Shown one piece after another: positions 1-10,725 of a DNA stretch of 64,000 bases. This DNA comes from UPXZ01 sp049840795 (GTDB lineage: Bacteria; Bacteroidota; Bacteroidia; Bacteroidales; Paludibacteraceae). The stretch lies in assembly GCA_049840795.1 (NCBI GenBank), contig JASGJK010000048.1:124001-188000 (forward strand), read 5' to 3'. Position numbers and translations under genes: made by a program. Within the stretch, counting starts at the first letter, position 1. The number at the start of each line of letters is the position of its first letter. Below the pieces are notes generated by a model that was not told where the DNA came from, did not search any database, and saw only the letters and a program-made list of their open reading frames with translations.

Positions 1-285
1 CAGGAATTCGTATTTACCCTCGTATCGTTTACGTATTTCGCGATGATTATAAATTTCTCCGTTTACGGCAAGCACAAGTTTTCCATCTTTGCTGTACAGC
101 GGTTGTTTACCTGATTTGGGATCGACTATCGCTAAGCGTTCGTGTGCTAAAATAGCCTTCTCGCTTGCAAAAATACCAGACCAATCCGGTCCGCGATGGC
201 GGATGGTTTTAGACATTTTAAGGATTTGAGGACAAAGCGCTCCGGCATTTTCTTTTATATCAAATGCACATACAATACCACACAT
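1..285 (-). CDS. asnB: asparagine synthetase B, N-terminal fragment
   Basis: Glutamine-hydrolysing asparagine synthetase; only the first 95 codons lie in the window and the gene continues past position 1. The protein starts MCGIV, so Cys2 becomes the N-terminal nucleophile of the class II glutamine amidotransferase domain. RHRGPDWSG, HERLAIVD, QPLYS and VNGEIYNHRE are the conserved glutaminase motifs of AsnB. The ATP-pyrophosphatase domain that adenylates aspartate is outside the window. It lies 69 bases downstream of gltD on the same strand, which fits the nitrogen-assimilation theme of the first 11 kb. The start is fixed by the required Met-Cys. Confidence 0.93.
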   Translation of the reverse strand, partial: MCGIVCAFDIKENAGALCPQILKMSKTIRHRGPDWSGIFASEKAILAHERLAIVDPKSGKQPLYSKDGKLVLAVNGEIYNHREIRKRYEGKYEFL

Positions 286-354
286 AATTCAATTTAATTT
301 TTGGGTTAAAAATTTCAATTTAACAAGGTTTGGCTAATTTTTTAGTTTCAAGAA

Positions 355-1775
355 TTAACCCACCAACATATTATTTATTTTTTCGGCTACCTTACGTCCG
401 TCCGCAATCGCTTTAACCACTAAACTTGCTCCCATTGTAGCATCACCTGTGGCAAACACTTTGGCTATGCTACTTTGGTATTCTTTGTTGACGGCAACAT
501 TGCCGCGAGCATCTAATTCCAAGCTAAGTTCGGTCAGAAGTCCTTCTTTGACAGGGTGAATGAAACCGAGCGACAAAAATACTAAATCTGCTTTAATTGT
601 ACGCTGTTTTCCGGTAGAAATCATTGATATTTTTCCTAAATCATCTTTTACCCATTCAACTTCTTCTACCAATACCTCTGTTACCTTGCCATTTTTGCCT
701 TTAAATTCGAGTGTGTTGAGTGACCATATACGTTCGCATCCTTCTTCGTGCGAGCTTGAGGTTTTCAGAACATTGGGGAAAGGGTAGGGCAGGGAGTTGC
801 CGGATTTTTTTTAGCAGGTGGTTGCGGTAAGATTTCTATTTGCGTGATTTTTGTTGCACCTTGACGTACCGATGTGCCTACACAGTCCGATCCGGTATCA
901 CCACCACCGATTACCAACACATGTTTCCCTTTGGCTGATATTGATTCTGAAGCGGTGATTTTTTCGCCCATAATCACTTGATTTTGCTGTGCCAAAAATT
1001 CCATTGCAAAATAAATTCCTTTCAAGTCACGTCCGGCAGGTGTAATATTGCGCGGTTGTCCGGCGCCGATAGCGATACATACGGCATCAAACTTTTTGAC
1101 GATTTCCGTCCCCGAAATATCTTTTCCTATTTCCGTATTTGTTTTGAATATAACACCTTCTTCTTCCATTAATCGTATGCGGCGATCAATAATGTTTTTG
1201 TTTAGTTTGAAATTAGGAATACCGTAGCGTAATAATCCTCCAACGCTTGCATCTTTTTCAAATACGGTAACGGTGTGTCCTTTCTTGTTCAGTTGGTCGG
1301 CGGCAGCCAGTCCCGCGGGTCCCGAACCTATTACCGCCACTTTTTTACCGGTACGTATTTTCGGAGGATTTGCTTTGATAAGTCCTTCGATAAATGCTAC
1401 TTCGGTAACGGCAGCTTCGTTTTCACGGATGGTTACCGGCGCCTCACTCAACGCAAGTACACACGATTTTTCGCAAGGAGCCGGACAAATACGCCCTGTA
1501 AAATCTGGAAAATTGTTGGTTTCATGGAGCACTTCAACGCCTTCTTTCCATTTTCCTTTATAAATTAAATCTTGCCATTCGGGCATTCTATTGCCCAGCG
1601 GACACGCCCAATGGCAAAACGGAATGCCACAATCCATACAGCGCGATGCCTGTAATTTGCGGTCTTCTCTGTTTAGAGTTTGTTCCACTTCTCCGAAATC
1701 ATAGATACGCTCGAGAACCGGACGATATCCCGCTTCTTTTCGCGGAATATTCATAAATGCTTTTGGATTTCCCAT
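355..1775 (-). CDS. gltD: glutamate synthase small subunit GltD (one frameshift)
   Basis: NAD(P)H-dependent glutamate synthase beta subunit, which passes electrons from NAD(P)H through FAD and Fe-S clusters to GltB. Visible features are the N-terminal cysteine cluster CMDCGIPFCHWACP and a second set GRICPAPCEKSC, the FAD site VIGSGPAGLAA, the NADPH site VIGGGDTGSDC, and the C-terminal ATGDATMGASLVVKAIADGR motif. The ATG at 1775 is preferred over an upstream TTG because homologues begin MGNPKAF and GGAGG stands just upstream. The frame breaks near 800-812 at a run of eight A (minus strand); beyond it the reading continues GNSLPYPFPN to the stop at 355. One missing base restores about 473 residues, the normal length. 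It follows gltB on the same strand. Confidence 0.93.
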
Positions 1776-1852
1776 ATTTGTTTCCTCCAACCTCTCCAGA
1801 GGAAAGGCTTTTGAATATTGATATAATGTTTACAATCTTTTTTGCCCAAAGT

Positions 1853-1862
1853 CCCCCCCCCC
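1853..1862. repeat. C10/G10 homopolymer inside a small inverted repeat
   Basis: Ten consecutive C on the plus strand lie between gltB and gltD, flanked by CCCAAAG and CTTTGGG, which can pair as a hairpin with the C-tract in the loop. Long G/C tracts are prone to slippage in replication and sequencing. No poly-U tail follows in the gene direction, so it does not look like a simple terminator. Confidence 0.6.
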
Positions 1863-1887
1863 TTTGGGGAGATCTTAAGGGGCTTCG

Positions 1888-4800
1888 TTAATAGTCTCTT
1901 TCTACTTGCGCGATTCGTTGTGCTAATTTAGCCGATTTTTCGTCTTCGAGTACTTTCTTGTACTCAATAGGAACTACTTTGATAAATTTTGTCACATATT
2001 CTTTCCAGTTGGCTAACATTCGTTTTGCCAGCGGACTATTCGTATGTTTGAAATGCGACGCGATTAAATCATATAATTCTTTGCTGTCGGTACTGTCTTC
2101 GATCAGTGAAAGTTCAACCATTTCCATATTGCAATAGTAGTCAAAATCTCCTTTTTCGTCATAAACATAAGCCATTCCACCACTCATACCGGCGGCGAAA
2201 TTGCGTCCGGTGGGGCCTAAGACTACCGTACGCCCGCCGGTCATATATTCACAACAGTGATCGCCGGCTCCTTCCACAATGGCGGTAGCGCCGGAGTTAC
2301 GCACACAGAAACGTTCGCCTACGACTCCATTAATATAAACTTCGCCGGAAGTGGCGCCGTAGAGTAGCGTATTGCCACAAAGGATATTGTCTTCAGGTTT
2401 GAATGTGCTTCCTTTTTGAGGCGTCACGATGATTTTCCCACCTGATAATCCTTTGCCTAAGTAATCGTTGGCGTCTCCCTCAAGTCGCAATGTCATCCCT
2501 TGCGAGGCAAAAGCGCCAAAGCTTTGTCCGGCAGAACCTTCAAAGGTGATGTTTATCGTATCGTGTGGTAATCCTTCCTGACCGTATCGTTTGGCTATTT
2601 CGCCGGATAGCATAGCTCCCGTGGTGCGGTCGGTGTTTTTTATTGAAGTTTTGTATTCCGTTTTTATTCCTAAGTCTAATGCAGGAAGCGCTTTTTCAAT
2701 CAATGTTCTGTCCAATACATTCTCTAACTTATGCTCTTGTTCTACGCTCTTTTTCAGTGAAAACTCCTGAGATTCTTTGGGCAGATATGTGATTTTTGAT
2801 AAATCGATTTTTTCTGTTTTCGGGAATTTTTCAAAATGCTTTCTTACCAATAAATCGGTACGCCCAACAGCTTCGTCCAATGTCCTGAAACCAAGACTTG
2901 CCAAGTGTTCACGTGTTTCTTCTGCCAGGAAGGTGAAGAAATTCACAAGATATTCGTATCTGCCTACAAATCGTTTACGCAATTCTTCATTTTGAGTTGC
3001 AACGCCCACCGGACAAGTGTTTAAGTGGCATTTACGCATCATAACGCATCCTAATACGATAAGCGCGCTCGTAGCAAATCCAAATTCTTCGGCGCCAAGC
3101 AATGTGGATATAATAATATCTCTTCCTGTTTTGAGTTGACCGTCAGCCTGCAAGCGTACTTTTCCTCTCAGGTTATTGATAAGTAAAGTTTGTTGCGTTT
3201 CGGCTAAACCAATTTCCACAGGCATTCCGGCATGTTTATCGAACTTGATGGACTTGCACCCGTACCTCCTTCGGCGCCACTGATTAAAATCAAATCGGCT
3301 TTTGCTTTGGCAACACCGGCAGCAATAGTGCCAACACCGCTTTCAGAAACCAACTTGACACTCACGATAGCGTTTGGATTGATGTTTTTTAAATCAAAAA
3401 TCAATTGTGCCAAGTCTTCGATAGAGTAAATGTCGTGATGCGGTGGTGGCGAAATTAATGAGATTCCGGGAATAGAGTGACGGGTTTTTGCGATAATTTT
3501 GTCCACTTTGTATCCCGGTAATTGTCCTCCTTCGCCCGGTTTTGCCCCTTGCGCGACCTTAATTTGTAATTCGTCGGCATTCACAAGGTATTCGGCAGTT
3601 ACTCCAAATCGTCCCGAAGCTACTTGTTTGATGGAAGAACGGGTGCTTAATCCATCGTCACGTTTTTTGTAACGTTCCGGATCTTCTCCTCCTTCACCGG
3701 TGTTGCTTCTACCGCCGATTTTGTTCATAGCTATCGCCATTGCTTCATGCGCTTCGCGGCTAATGGAGCCATAAGACATTGCGCCGGTACAGAATCGTTT
3801 CATAATTGCCTCTACCGGTTCAACTTCAGATATGTCGATGGGATTTTGTTTATAATCCAGTAAATCGCGAATAAAAACCGGTTCAGCTTTGTTGTCTACA
3901 CTTGACGAATACTCTTTATATTTTTCGTAACTTCCTGTGCGGGTTGCAATTTGTAAGCGTGAAATAGTTTCAGGATTCCAAGCGTGGTGTTCACCGTTGT
4001 TGCGATAGGCATAAATCCCTAAGTTTTTTAGCTTGAGGGGTTCATTGCTTGGCGCAAAGGCTTCGTTGTGAGGTATCAATACTTCGTTTGCAATGTCATT
4101 AATGTCGATTCCTTCAATTTTTGAAGAAATACCCTTAAAGTAAGCGTTTAATACCTTAGACGAAATACCGATGGCTTCAAAGATGTGTGCTCCGCGATAA
4201 CTGCGAAGGGTAGAGTTTCCCATCTTCGAGAGCACCTTTAAGAGTCCTTTATTTACCGCTTTGATATAATTTTTCTTGGCAGTGTTAAAGTCAAGTTGAA
4301 TATCTCCCGATTTAACCTTATCACTCAATACGGCAAACGAGAGATAAGGATTGATGGCGTTGGCTCCAAAACCGAATAATAAAGCGAAGTGCATCACTTC
4401 TCTCGGTTCGGCGCTTTCGACCACAATATCTATCTGCATACGTTTTCTTTTGTCCACTAAGTAAAGATGAACAGCCGAAACAGCCAACAGCGATGGGATA
4501 GGAGCGTGGTTTTCATCCACCCCTCTGTCGCTCAATACAATGTAATTTTTACCTTCATCTACCGCCTTTTCCACCGCTATACACAGTTCATCCACCGCTT
4601 TTTTCAACCCTTTTGAACCGCCTTTCGGATCGAAGAGCATAGGTAATACGGCGGTAGAGAAGCCTTTGTAACGTAAGTTTAATAAAATATCGAATTGCGT
4701 ATTGGTCAAAATAGGACTTTTGATTTTTACGATTTTCGAGAGTTCGGGAACACTTCCGAGCGGATTTTGATGAATTGCTCCCAAATATCCTGTAAGCGAC

Positions 4801-6423
4801 ATTACCAATTCTTCCCGAATAGGATCGATAGGTGGGTTGGTTACTTGAGCAAATTGTTGACGGAAGTAATTGAACAGTCGCTGTGGCTTATCTGAAAAAG
4901 CCGCCAATCTTGTATCACTCCCCATCGACGAGATAGGCTCTTTACCTTCTTCGCCCATTGGGACAATTAATTTTTCTATATCTTCGGTGGAATATCCAAA
5001 CGCCACCAAAAGTTTTTCGAAATTATTGATATCGTTGCTAATGCTTCGTCCCGAGGAGATAATGTCTAAATTACTACAGTTTTTATTCAACCATTCTCTG
5101 TATGGAAAAGCATTTGCTAATGTTTCTTTTAATTCGTTATCGTAGAAAATTTGTCCCGTTTTTGTATCTACAATCAACATTTTTCCGGGTTTCAATCTTC
5201 CACGAGATTTAATATTTTCAGGAGCAATATCCACGTGTTTCGGTTTCCGATGCTATAATCATAAAACCATCGTTAGTGATGGTGTAGCGAGCCGGACGAA
5301 GTCCGTTGCGGTCGAGCATTCCGCCGGCGTAGTGTCCGTCGCTGAAAAGCAATGTGGCGGGTCCATCCCACGGTTCCATCAACATGCTGTGGTACTCGTA
5401 AAACGCTTTAACTCCGTCTGAAATCGGATTTTTATTGTTCCAGCTTTCGGGAACGAGCATCGCCATAGCGTGTGGTAACGATTTGCCCGAAACAACTAAA
5501 AATTCCAGTACATTGTCTAAGGAAGCACTGTCGCTCATCCCTTCCTGCACGATGGGGAATAGTTCTTTAATGTCGCCCAAAACGTCTGATTTCAGTACGC
5601 TTTCACGACTTTCCATCCATTGTCTGTTTCCGCGAATGGTGTTGATTTCACCATTGTGTCCGAGCATACGAAATGGCTGAGCCAAATCCCACGTTGGAAA
5701 TGTATTGGTGCTGAAACGGGAGTGTACTAAAGCTATACGGCTTGTAAAATTAGGGTTACTTAAATCGGGATAGTATTCTCGCAATTGTAATGATGTGAGC
5801 ATCCCTTTGTAAATCATCTGCTTAGAAGATAGACTGACAATGTAGAAACTTCTATCGTCTGCAAGTTTGGATTGCGAAATAAGTTTTTCTATTTTTTTCC
5901 TAACAATATATAATTTGATTTCCAATTCATCTTGATGAAGTGCGGGATTTTGAGCCGTAACGAAAATCTGTTTTATCAACGGTTCGTTCGAGCGCGAAAT
6001 TTCGCCTAAAATGCCATTATTTACCGGAACGTCCCGGGTGGCTAATAACGTTAAGCCTTCTTTGGATACTTTTTCATTGATGATATTTAGGCATAACTCG
6101 GCTTTTTTCGGGTCTTTGGGTAAAAATACCAGTCCTGTTCCATACTTTCCTTTGGATGGAACGGCAATCCCTTGAAGCAAAATAAATTCGTGCGGAATGT
6201 GCACTAAAATTCCTGCTCCATCGCCGGTAGAGTTATCGGCGCTTTCAGCTCCACGGTGTACCATATTTTCAAGTACACGCAACCCTTTTTCTACAATCTT
6301 GTGCGATTTATCTCCATTGAGATTTATAACAAGTCCTACTCCGCAAGCATCGTGCTCATTGTTAAAAGAATAAAGTGTTTTTTGTTCTAAATCTGAGATT
6401 CGATGATTTGAAAATCGTTTCAT
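1888..6423 (-). CDS. gltB: glutamate synthase large subunit GltB (two frameshifts)
   Basis: Glutamate synthase alpha subunit: transfers the amide nitrogen of glutamine to 2-oxoglutarate. Domain order is clear across three open segments. The class II amidotransferase domain has its nucleophile at Cys27 (NNEHDACGVG), so a 26-residue propeptide is expected. A central domain follows, then the FMN domain (TGAMSYGSISREAHEA, RSNTGEGGEDPERY, AQGAKPGEGGQLPG). The 3Fe-4S motif is C-x5-C-x4-C in CVMMRKCHLNTCPVG, and the C-terminal GXGXG helix domain includes GNTLLYGATSGEVYINGVVG. Frameshifts lie near 5233-5240 (one extra A) and near 3232-3240 (one missing A). The restored protein is about 1511 residues, the family norm. 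gltD follows 112 bases downstream. Confidence 0.95.
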
Positions 6424-6459
6424 TTCTTAGTTAAAATTAAGTGTGCATATTTTTGTTTT

Positions 6460-6493
6460 TTGACCCCATTACGGAATAACCGAATGGGGTCAA
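6460..6493. promoter_or_regulatory. nested perfect inverted repeat between glnA and gltB
   Basis: An 11-bp perfect stem (TTGACCCCATT paired with AATGGGGTCAA) encloses a second 3-bp CGG/CCG stem. It sits in the 123-base gap between the glutamine synthetase stop and the gltB start. No U-run follows on the minus strand; the sequence beyond is A-rich. An operator, attenuator or mRNA-stabilising hairpin for gltBD is as plausible as a glnA terminator. Confidence 0.5.
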
Positions 6494-6546
6494 GAAAACA
6501 GGTTTGACACTTCAAACCCGTTCGTGCTTTGTATGATAAAATTTAA

Positions 6547-8740
6547 TTACCTGATAAACAGCAATTCGCGATATTTAGGCAACGTCCACATTTCATCGTC
6601 AACAATCAATTCAAGTTTATCAACGTTGTATCTGATTGTATCGAAATAAGTCAACACTTTATCGTGATAACCAACAGCTTTGTCATACTCATGTTCAAGT
6701 TTGTTAAGCTGACGGCGGGTATCAACCATATCGTCCACAGCATTTTTAATTGCGGCAATTCTTTCACTGATTTCAATGATCAATTGTGCATTTAGTTTGC
6801 TTATAGTGTCGGCTTTTTCAGCAGGGAACAATGCTTTTACTTTAGCAACGTTATCAAGCAATAAACTTTGGTAACGTGTAGCCACAGGTATAATGTGGTT
6901 GAGTACAAGGTCGCCGAGTACGCGTGCTTCAATTTGGATCCACTTGGTGTATGTCTCCCATTTTACTTCGTTGCGTGATTCCAATTCTTTTTCGGTCAAT
7001 ACACCTAATTTGCTGAACAAATCAATGCTTTGCTCGGTAGTGTATGCTTTACATTTTTAGGAGCGCTTGTTTCGCAATCTAAACCACGTTTTGCAGCTTC
7101 TACTTTCCATTCTTCGCTGTATCCGTTACCGTCAAAGCGAATTGGTTTGGATATTTTGATATATTCTTTGATAACTTCAAAAATGGCGGATTCTAACGAT
7201 GTGCCTTTAGCAACTTTAGCATCAATGGTTTCTTTGAATTCGATCAACTGAGCAGCTACGGCAGCGTTCAATGCAGTCATTGCCGATGAGCAATTTGCAG
7301 AAGAACCTACGGCACGGAACTCAAAACGGTTTCCTGTGAATGCAAATGGTGAAGTACGGTTACGATCGGTATTATCAAGCAATACTTCCGGAATATGAGC
7401 TATGCCGAGGCTTAATTTTTTCTTTTCGTCAAGTACAATAGCCTCATCGCTGGTGCTGTTTTCAAGTTTATCGAGAACAGCTGAAATTTGTGTTCCCAAA
7501 AAAGCCGAAATAATTGCCGGAGGCGCTTCGTTAGCTCCCAAACGGTGGGCATTTTGTGCTGAAAAAATAGAAGCTTTCAATAGAGCGTTGTTCTTATAAA
7601 CAGCCATAAGAATGTTTACTAAGAATGTTATGAACTGAAGGTTTTCGTCCGGAGTTTTTCCGGGAGTTAACAATCCTACACCTGTATCGGTTCCCAGCGA
7701 CCAGTTGTTGTGCTTTCCCGAACCGTTGATGCCTGCAAAAGGTTTTTCGTGCAGTAATACACGGAATCCGTGACGACGTGCAACTCTTTTTAGGATGGTC
7801 ATTACAAGTAAGTTTTGGTCAACTGATAGATTGGTTTCTCCGAAGATAGGTGCCAGCTCAAACTGATTTGGAGCAACTTCGTTGTGGCGTGTTTTCAACG
7901 GAATTCCATATTTATATCCTTCAAATTCAACATCTTTCATAAATTCGGTAACACGACTCGGAACAGATCCGAAATAGTGATCTTCCATTTGTTGGTTTTT
8001 AGCCGATTCGTGACCGAGTAATGTACGCCCGGTTAGTGCAAGGTCTGGACGTGCCGCAAATAACCCTTCATCAACTAAGAAGTATTCTTGTTCCCAACCT
8101 AAATATGAATATACTTTTTTTACATTTGGATCAAAATATTTGGCAACAGCTGTTGCTGCTTTGTCAACAACTCCCAATGCTTTAAGCAAAGGTGCTTTGA
8201 GGTCAAGCGTTTCGCCGGTGTAAGAAATAAATACCGTAGGAATTACAAGCGTGTCATCAATAACAAATGCAGGAGATGAAGGATCCCACGCTGTGTAGCC
8301 CCGAGCCTCAAAAGTACTTCGAATACCACCGCTTGGGAACGAAGAAGCATCCGGCTCTTGTTGCGCTAATAATTTTCCTGAAAATTCTTCGATATTCCTT
8401 CGCCGGGTGCGCCGATGTAATCAATAAAAGAATCATGTTTTTCTGCAGTACCATCTGTTAATGGTTGAAACCAGTGTGTGTAATGTGTTGCTCCCAGCTC
8501 AATCGACCAGTTTTTTAATCCGGCTGCTACTTGATTTGCTAACGAAATGTCAAGTTTTGCCCCTTTTTCAATAACATTTTGTAGGGCTTTTGCGGTGTCC
8601 TTCGAAAGATATTCTTTTTGGGCAGCTTTGTTAAAAACATATTTTCCGAAGTAATCGGAAGCCAATTTGCTCGGTGGAGTTACATGAAGCGCTTTTTTCT
8701 TGAAAGCTTCTTCAACTGCTTTGAATCTTAAATTTGACAT
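6547..8740 (-). CDS. glnN: glutamine synthetase type III (two frameshifts)
   Basis: ATP-dependent ligation of ammonium to glutamate by the large group III enzyme typical of Bacteroidales. Restored length is about 731 residues against about 730 for the family. Diagnostic segments are YLGWEQEYFLVDEGLFAARP, GINGSGKHNNWSLGTDTG (glutamate/ATP site), RNRTSPFAFTGNRFEFRAVG and SSANCSSAMTALNAAVA. The first frameshift is near 8385-8392, after which reading continues EEFSGKLLAQQEPDAS. The second is near 7053-7059, in a five-A run where KKCKAYTTEQS should follow. Both are single-base losses in an enzyme essential for nitrogen assimilation, so sequencing error is more likely than gene death. It lies between amtB and gltB on the same strand. 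Confidence 0.94.
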
Positions 8741-8803
8741 AAGTTTATATTATTAATGATTTGATTATTTATATGTTATTGATTGAAATATGTAATTTGA
8801 ATG

Positions 8804-8811
8804 CAAAAATA
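8804..8811 (-). promoter_or_regulatory. promoter -7 element for glutamine synthetase
   Basis: Minus strand TATTTTTG matches the Bacteroidota -7 consensus TAnnTTTG and lies 64 bases upstream of the glutamine synthetase ATG. A TTG at 8828-8830 could serve as the -33 element. This is pattern matching only. Confidence 0.45.
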
Positions 8812-8951
8812 CAAAAGTTTTATGTAACAACCTAATAATTATTCAAAATTTCAGAAAAAATGTATTTTTGCTTTTATTTTGAAATATATATTAACTGTAA
8901 ATTGTCTGTTTGATATATATTGTGTATATAACAACAAACCTGATATAATAG

Positions 8952-8985
8952 TTTGTTGGCATATTTATGCAAATATGCCAACAAA
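8952..8985. terminator. 15-bp perfect hairpin downstream of amtB
   Basis: Stem TTTGTTGGCATATTT pairs perfectly with AAATATGCCAACAAA around an ATGC loop. It begins 32 bases beyond the amtB stop and precedes the glutamine synthetase promoter. A T5 run follows on the plus strand, whereas the converging message is on the minus strand. It may therefore end or stabilise the amtB transcript, or be a protein-binding palindrome in front of glnN. Confidence 0.55.
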
Positions 8986-9017
8986 TTTTTACATTAATAT
9001 TCAAATTCAATGTTGTT

Positions 9018-10316
9018 TTAATCAAAACTTGTGTAGGCGGTTTCGCCGTACTGGGTTTCGTCCAAGCCTACGGCTTCGTCATTATCGGGAGCTCTTAGAC
9101 CTAATGTTTTGTCCACAATAAAGAATAATATGATTGTTCCTATACCGGAATATGCAATGGTGGCTACCACTGAGATAAACTGAACCCCAAATTGATGCCA
9201 ACCACCTTCTGCTCCTCCCGTTACAGCGCTGGTAGCGAACACTCCAGTTAAAATAGCTCCGATTATACCACCTACTCCGTGTACGCCAAAAGCATCGAGT
9301 GAATCGTCATAACCAAGTTTTACTTTCACAAATGCAACCATAAAGAAGCATATTAAAGCAACTGTAACACCTATTGCTATCGCACCAACCAAATTGACAG
9401 ATCCGGAAGCGGGAGTGATGGCAACTAATCCGGCAACAGCTCCGGTAGAAATGCCTACTACAGTCGGTTTTTTACCGATAATCCATTCTAAAACAGCCCA
9501 AACAAATGCAGCGGTTGCTGTAGCAATGTGTGTTACAAGGAAAGCATTTGCAGCCAAGCCGTTTGCAGCTAATCCGCTACCGGCATTGAAACCGAACCAT
9601 CCGATCCACAGTAGAGCAGCTCCCATTGCTACAAATGGAATATTGTGAGGTGGAAGTGCGTGTCCTTTGTAATCGCGGCGTTTACCAAGTAAGATGGCCA
9701 TTACCAAGGCGGCAATACCGGCGTTAATATGTACAACGGTTCCTCCTGCAAAGTCTAATGCACCCATTTTGAACAACCAACCATCGGCAGACCAAACCCA
9801 ATGTGCCAGTGGGTTATAGATAAAGAGCGCCCAAAGAACACTGAAAAGTAAGAATCCTGAGAATTTAATACGTTCGGCAAATGCCCCGATGATAAGCGCA
9901 GGAGTGATAACGGCAAACATACCCTGAAACAAAACAAAAAGTATGGTTGGAATGCCTGTGGCTTCTATATTGTTGATGCCTATACCATTTAAAAAAGCGT
10001 ATCCAAATCCTCCTACAAAAGGTTTGAGAAATCCTTCGGAGCTTCCGAATGCTAAGCTATAACCTATAATAACCCATTCGAGACTTAATACACTGACTAA
10101 TATAAAGCATTGCATAAATACGCTAAGTACATTTTTACGACGAACCAATCCTCCGTAAAACAGTGCAAGTCCGGGTATAGTCATCATAAGAACAAATGCG
10201 GTAGCAACAATCATCCAAGCGGTGCTTCCCGAATCGAGTTGTGGCGTAGCGTCTTGAGCAAAAAGTGACGTGCTGAATAATGCCAATAAACTGGCTAATG
10301 TTATATATTTTTTCAT
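9018..10316 (-). CDS. amtB: ammonium transporter AmtB
   Basis: Inner-membrane Amt/Mep/Rh channel of 432 residues. A cleavable signal peptide (ending LFAQ, about residue 20) precedes about eleven hydrophobic segments, as in other Amt proteins. Visible signatures are PGLALFYGGLVRRKNVLS at the first helices, the first pore histidine in GGTVVHINAGIAALVMA, DSLDAFGVHGVGGIIGAILTG with the second pore histidine, and the LLWIGWFGFNAGSG helix. The cytoplasmic tail ends DETQYGETAYTSFD. The gene is 27 bases downstream of the P-II gene, the usual pairing in which P-II plugs the channel from the cytoplasm when nitrogen is plentiful. Confidence 0.96.
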   Translation of the reverse strand: MKKYITLASLLALFSTSLFAQDATPQLDSGSTAWMIVATAFVLMMTIPGLALFYGGLVRRKNVLSVFMQCFILVSVLSLEWVIIGYSLAFGSSEGFLKPFVGGFGYAFLNGIGINNIEATGIPTILFVLFQGMFAVITPALIIGAFAERIKFSGFLLFSVLWALFIYNPLAHWVWSADGWLFKMGALDFAGGTVVHINAGIAALVMAILLGKRRDYKGHALPPHNIPFVAMGAALLWIGWFGFNAGSGLAANGLAANAFLVTHIATATAAFVWAVLEWIIGKKPTVVGISTGAVAGLVAITPASGSVNLVGAIAIGVTVALICFFMVAFVKVKLGYDDSLDAFGVHGVGGIIGAILTGVFATSAVTGGAEGGWHQFGVQFISVVATIAYSGIGTIILFFIVDKTLGLRAPDNDEAVGLDETQYGETAYTSFD

Positions 10317-10343
10317 TTTTGTTACTAATTTTATTGGGATTAA

Positions 10344-10691
10344 TTACTCTTTAATGTATAAAGCTTCAGGTCCTGATTCTCCTGTTCTGATTCGATACGT
10401 TTCTTCTATATCATAAACAAAAACTTTACCATCGCCGGTTTCGCCTGTTCGGGCTGACTCTAAAATAGCCTTTATGGTTTTTTCTAAATTCACATCGCGT
10501 ACAACAATGGAGATAAGTCTTCTTTGGATGTAACCGGATTTAAAAACCTGACCGCGTACGACTTGTTCTTCGGTGCTTTTTCCAAGACCTGTAATATCCC
10601 AATAGGAAAACCAATCGATGCCGGCATCGTACAATGCTTGTTTAACATCTTCAAATTTTGATTTTCTGACAATTGCCTCAATTTTTTTCAT
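10344..10691 (-). CDS. glnK: P-II family nitrogen regulator
   Basis: Small trimeric signalling protein of 115 residues that senses 2-oxoglutarate and ATP/ADP and gates AmtB. It starts MKKIEAIVRKSKFEDVKQAL, as P-II proteins do. The C-loop signature GDGKVFVYDIEETYRIRTGESG is intact and includes the ATP-binding basic residues. The T-loop (about residues 37-55) reads GLGKSTEEQVVRGQVFKSGY, so the tyrosine that enterobacterial GlnD uridylylates (canonical RGAEY) is replaced by Phe in RGQVF; a nearby Tyr follows three residues on. Regulation is more likely by effector binding than by uridylylation. It sits between the porin-like gene and amtB with short gaps, so the three are probably one operon. 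Confidence 0.93.
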   Translation of the reverse strand: MKKIEAIVRKSKFEDVKQALYDAGIDWFSYWDITGLGKSTEEQVVRGQVFKSGYIQRRLISIVVRDVNLEKTIKAILESARTGETGDGKVFVYDIEETYRIRTGESGPEALYIKE

Positions 10692-10725
10692 ATTAATTCA
10701 TTTTTGATATTTTGATATTTTTTAT

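Noticed and set aside
1851..1869. C-tract hairpin as a gltB terminator
   Set aside because: On the minus strand an A-run, not a U-run, follows the hairpin.
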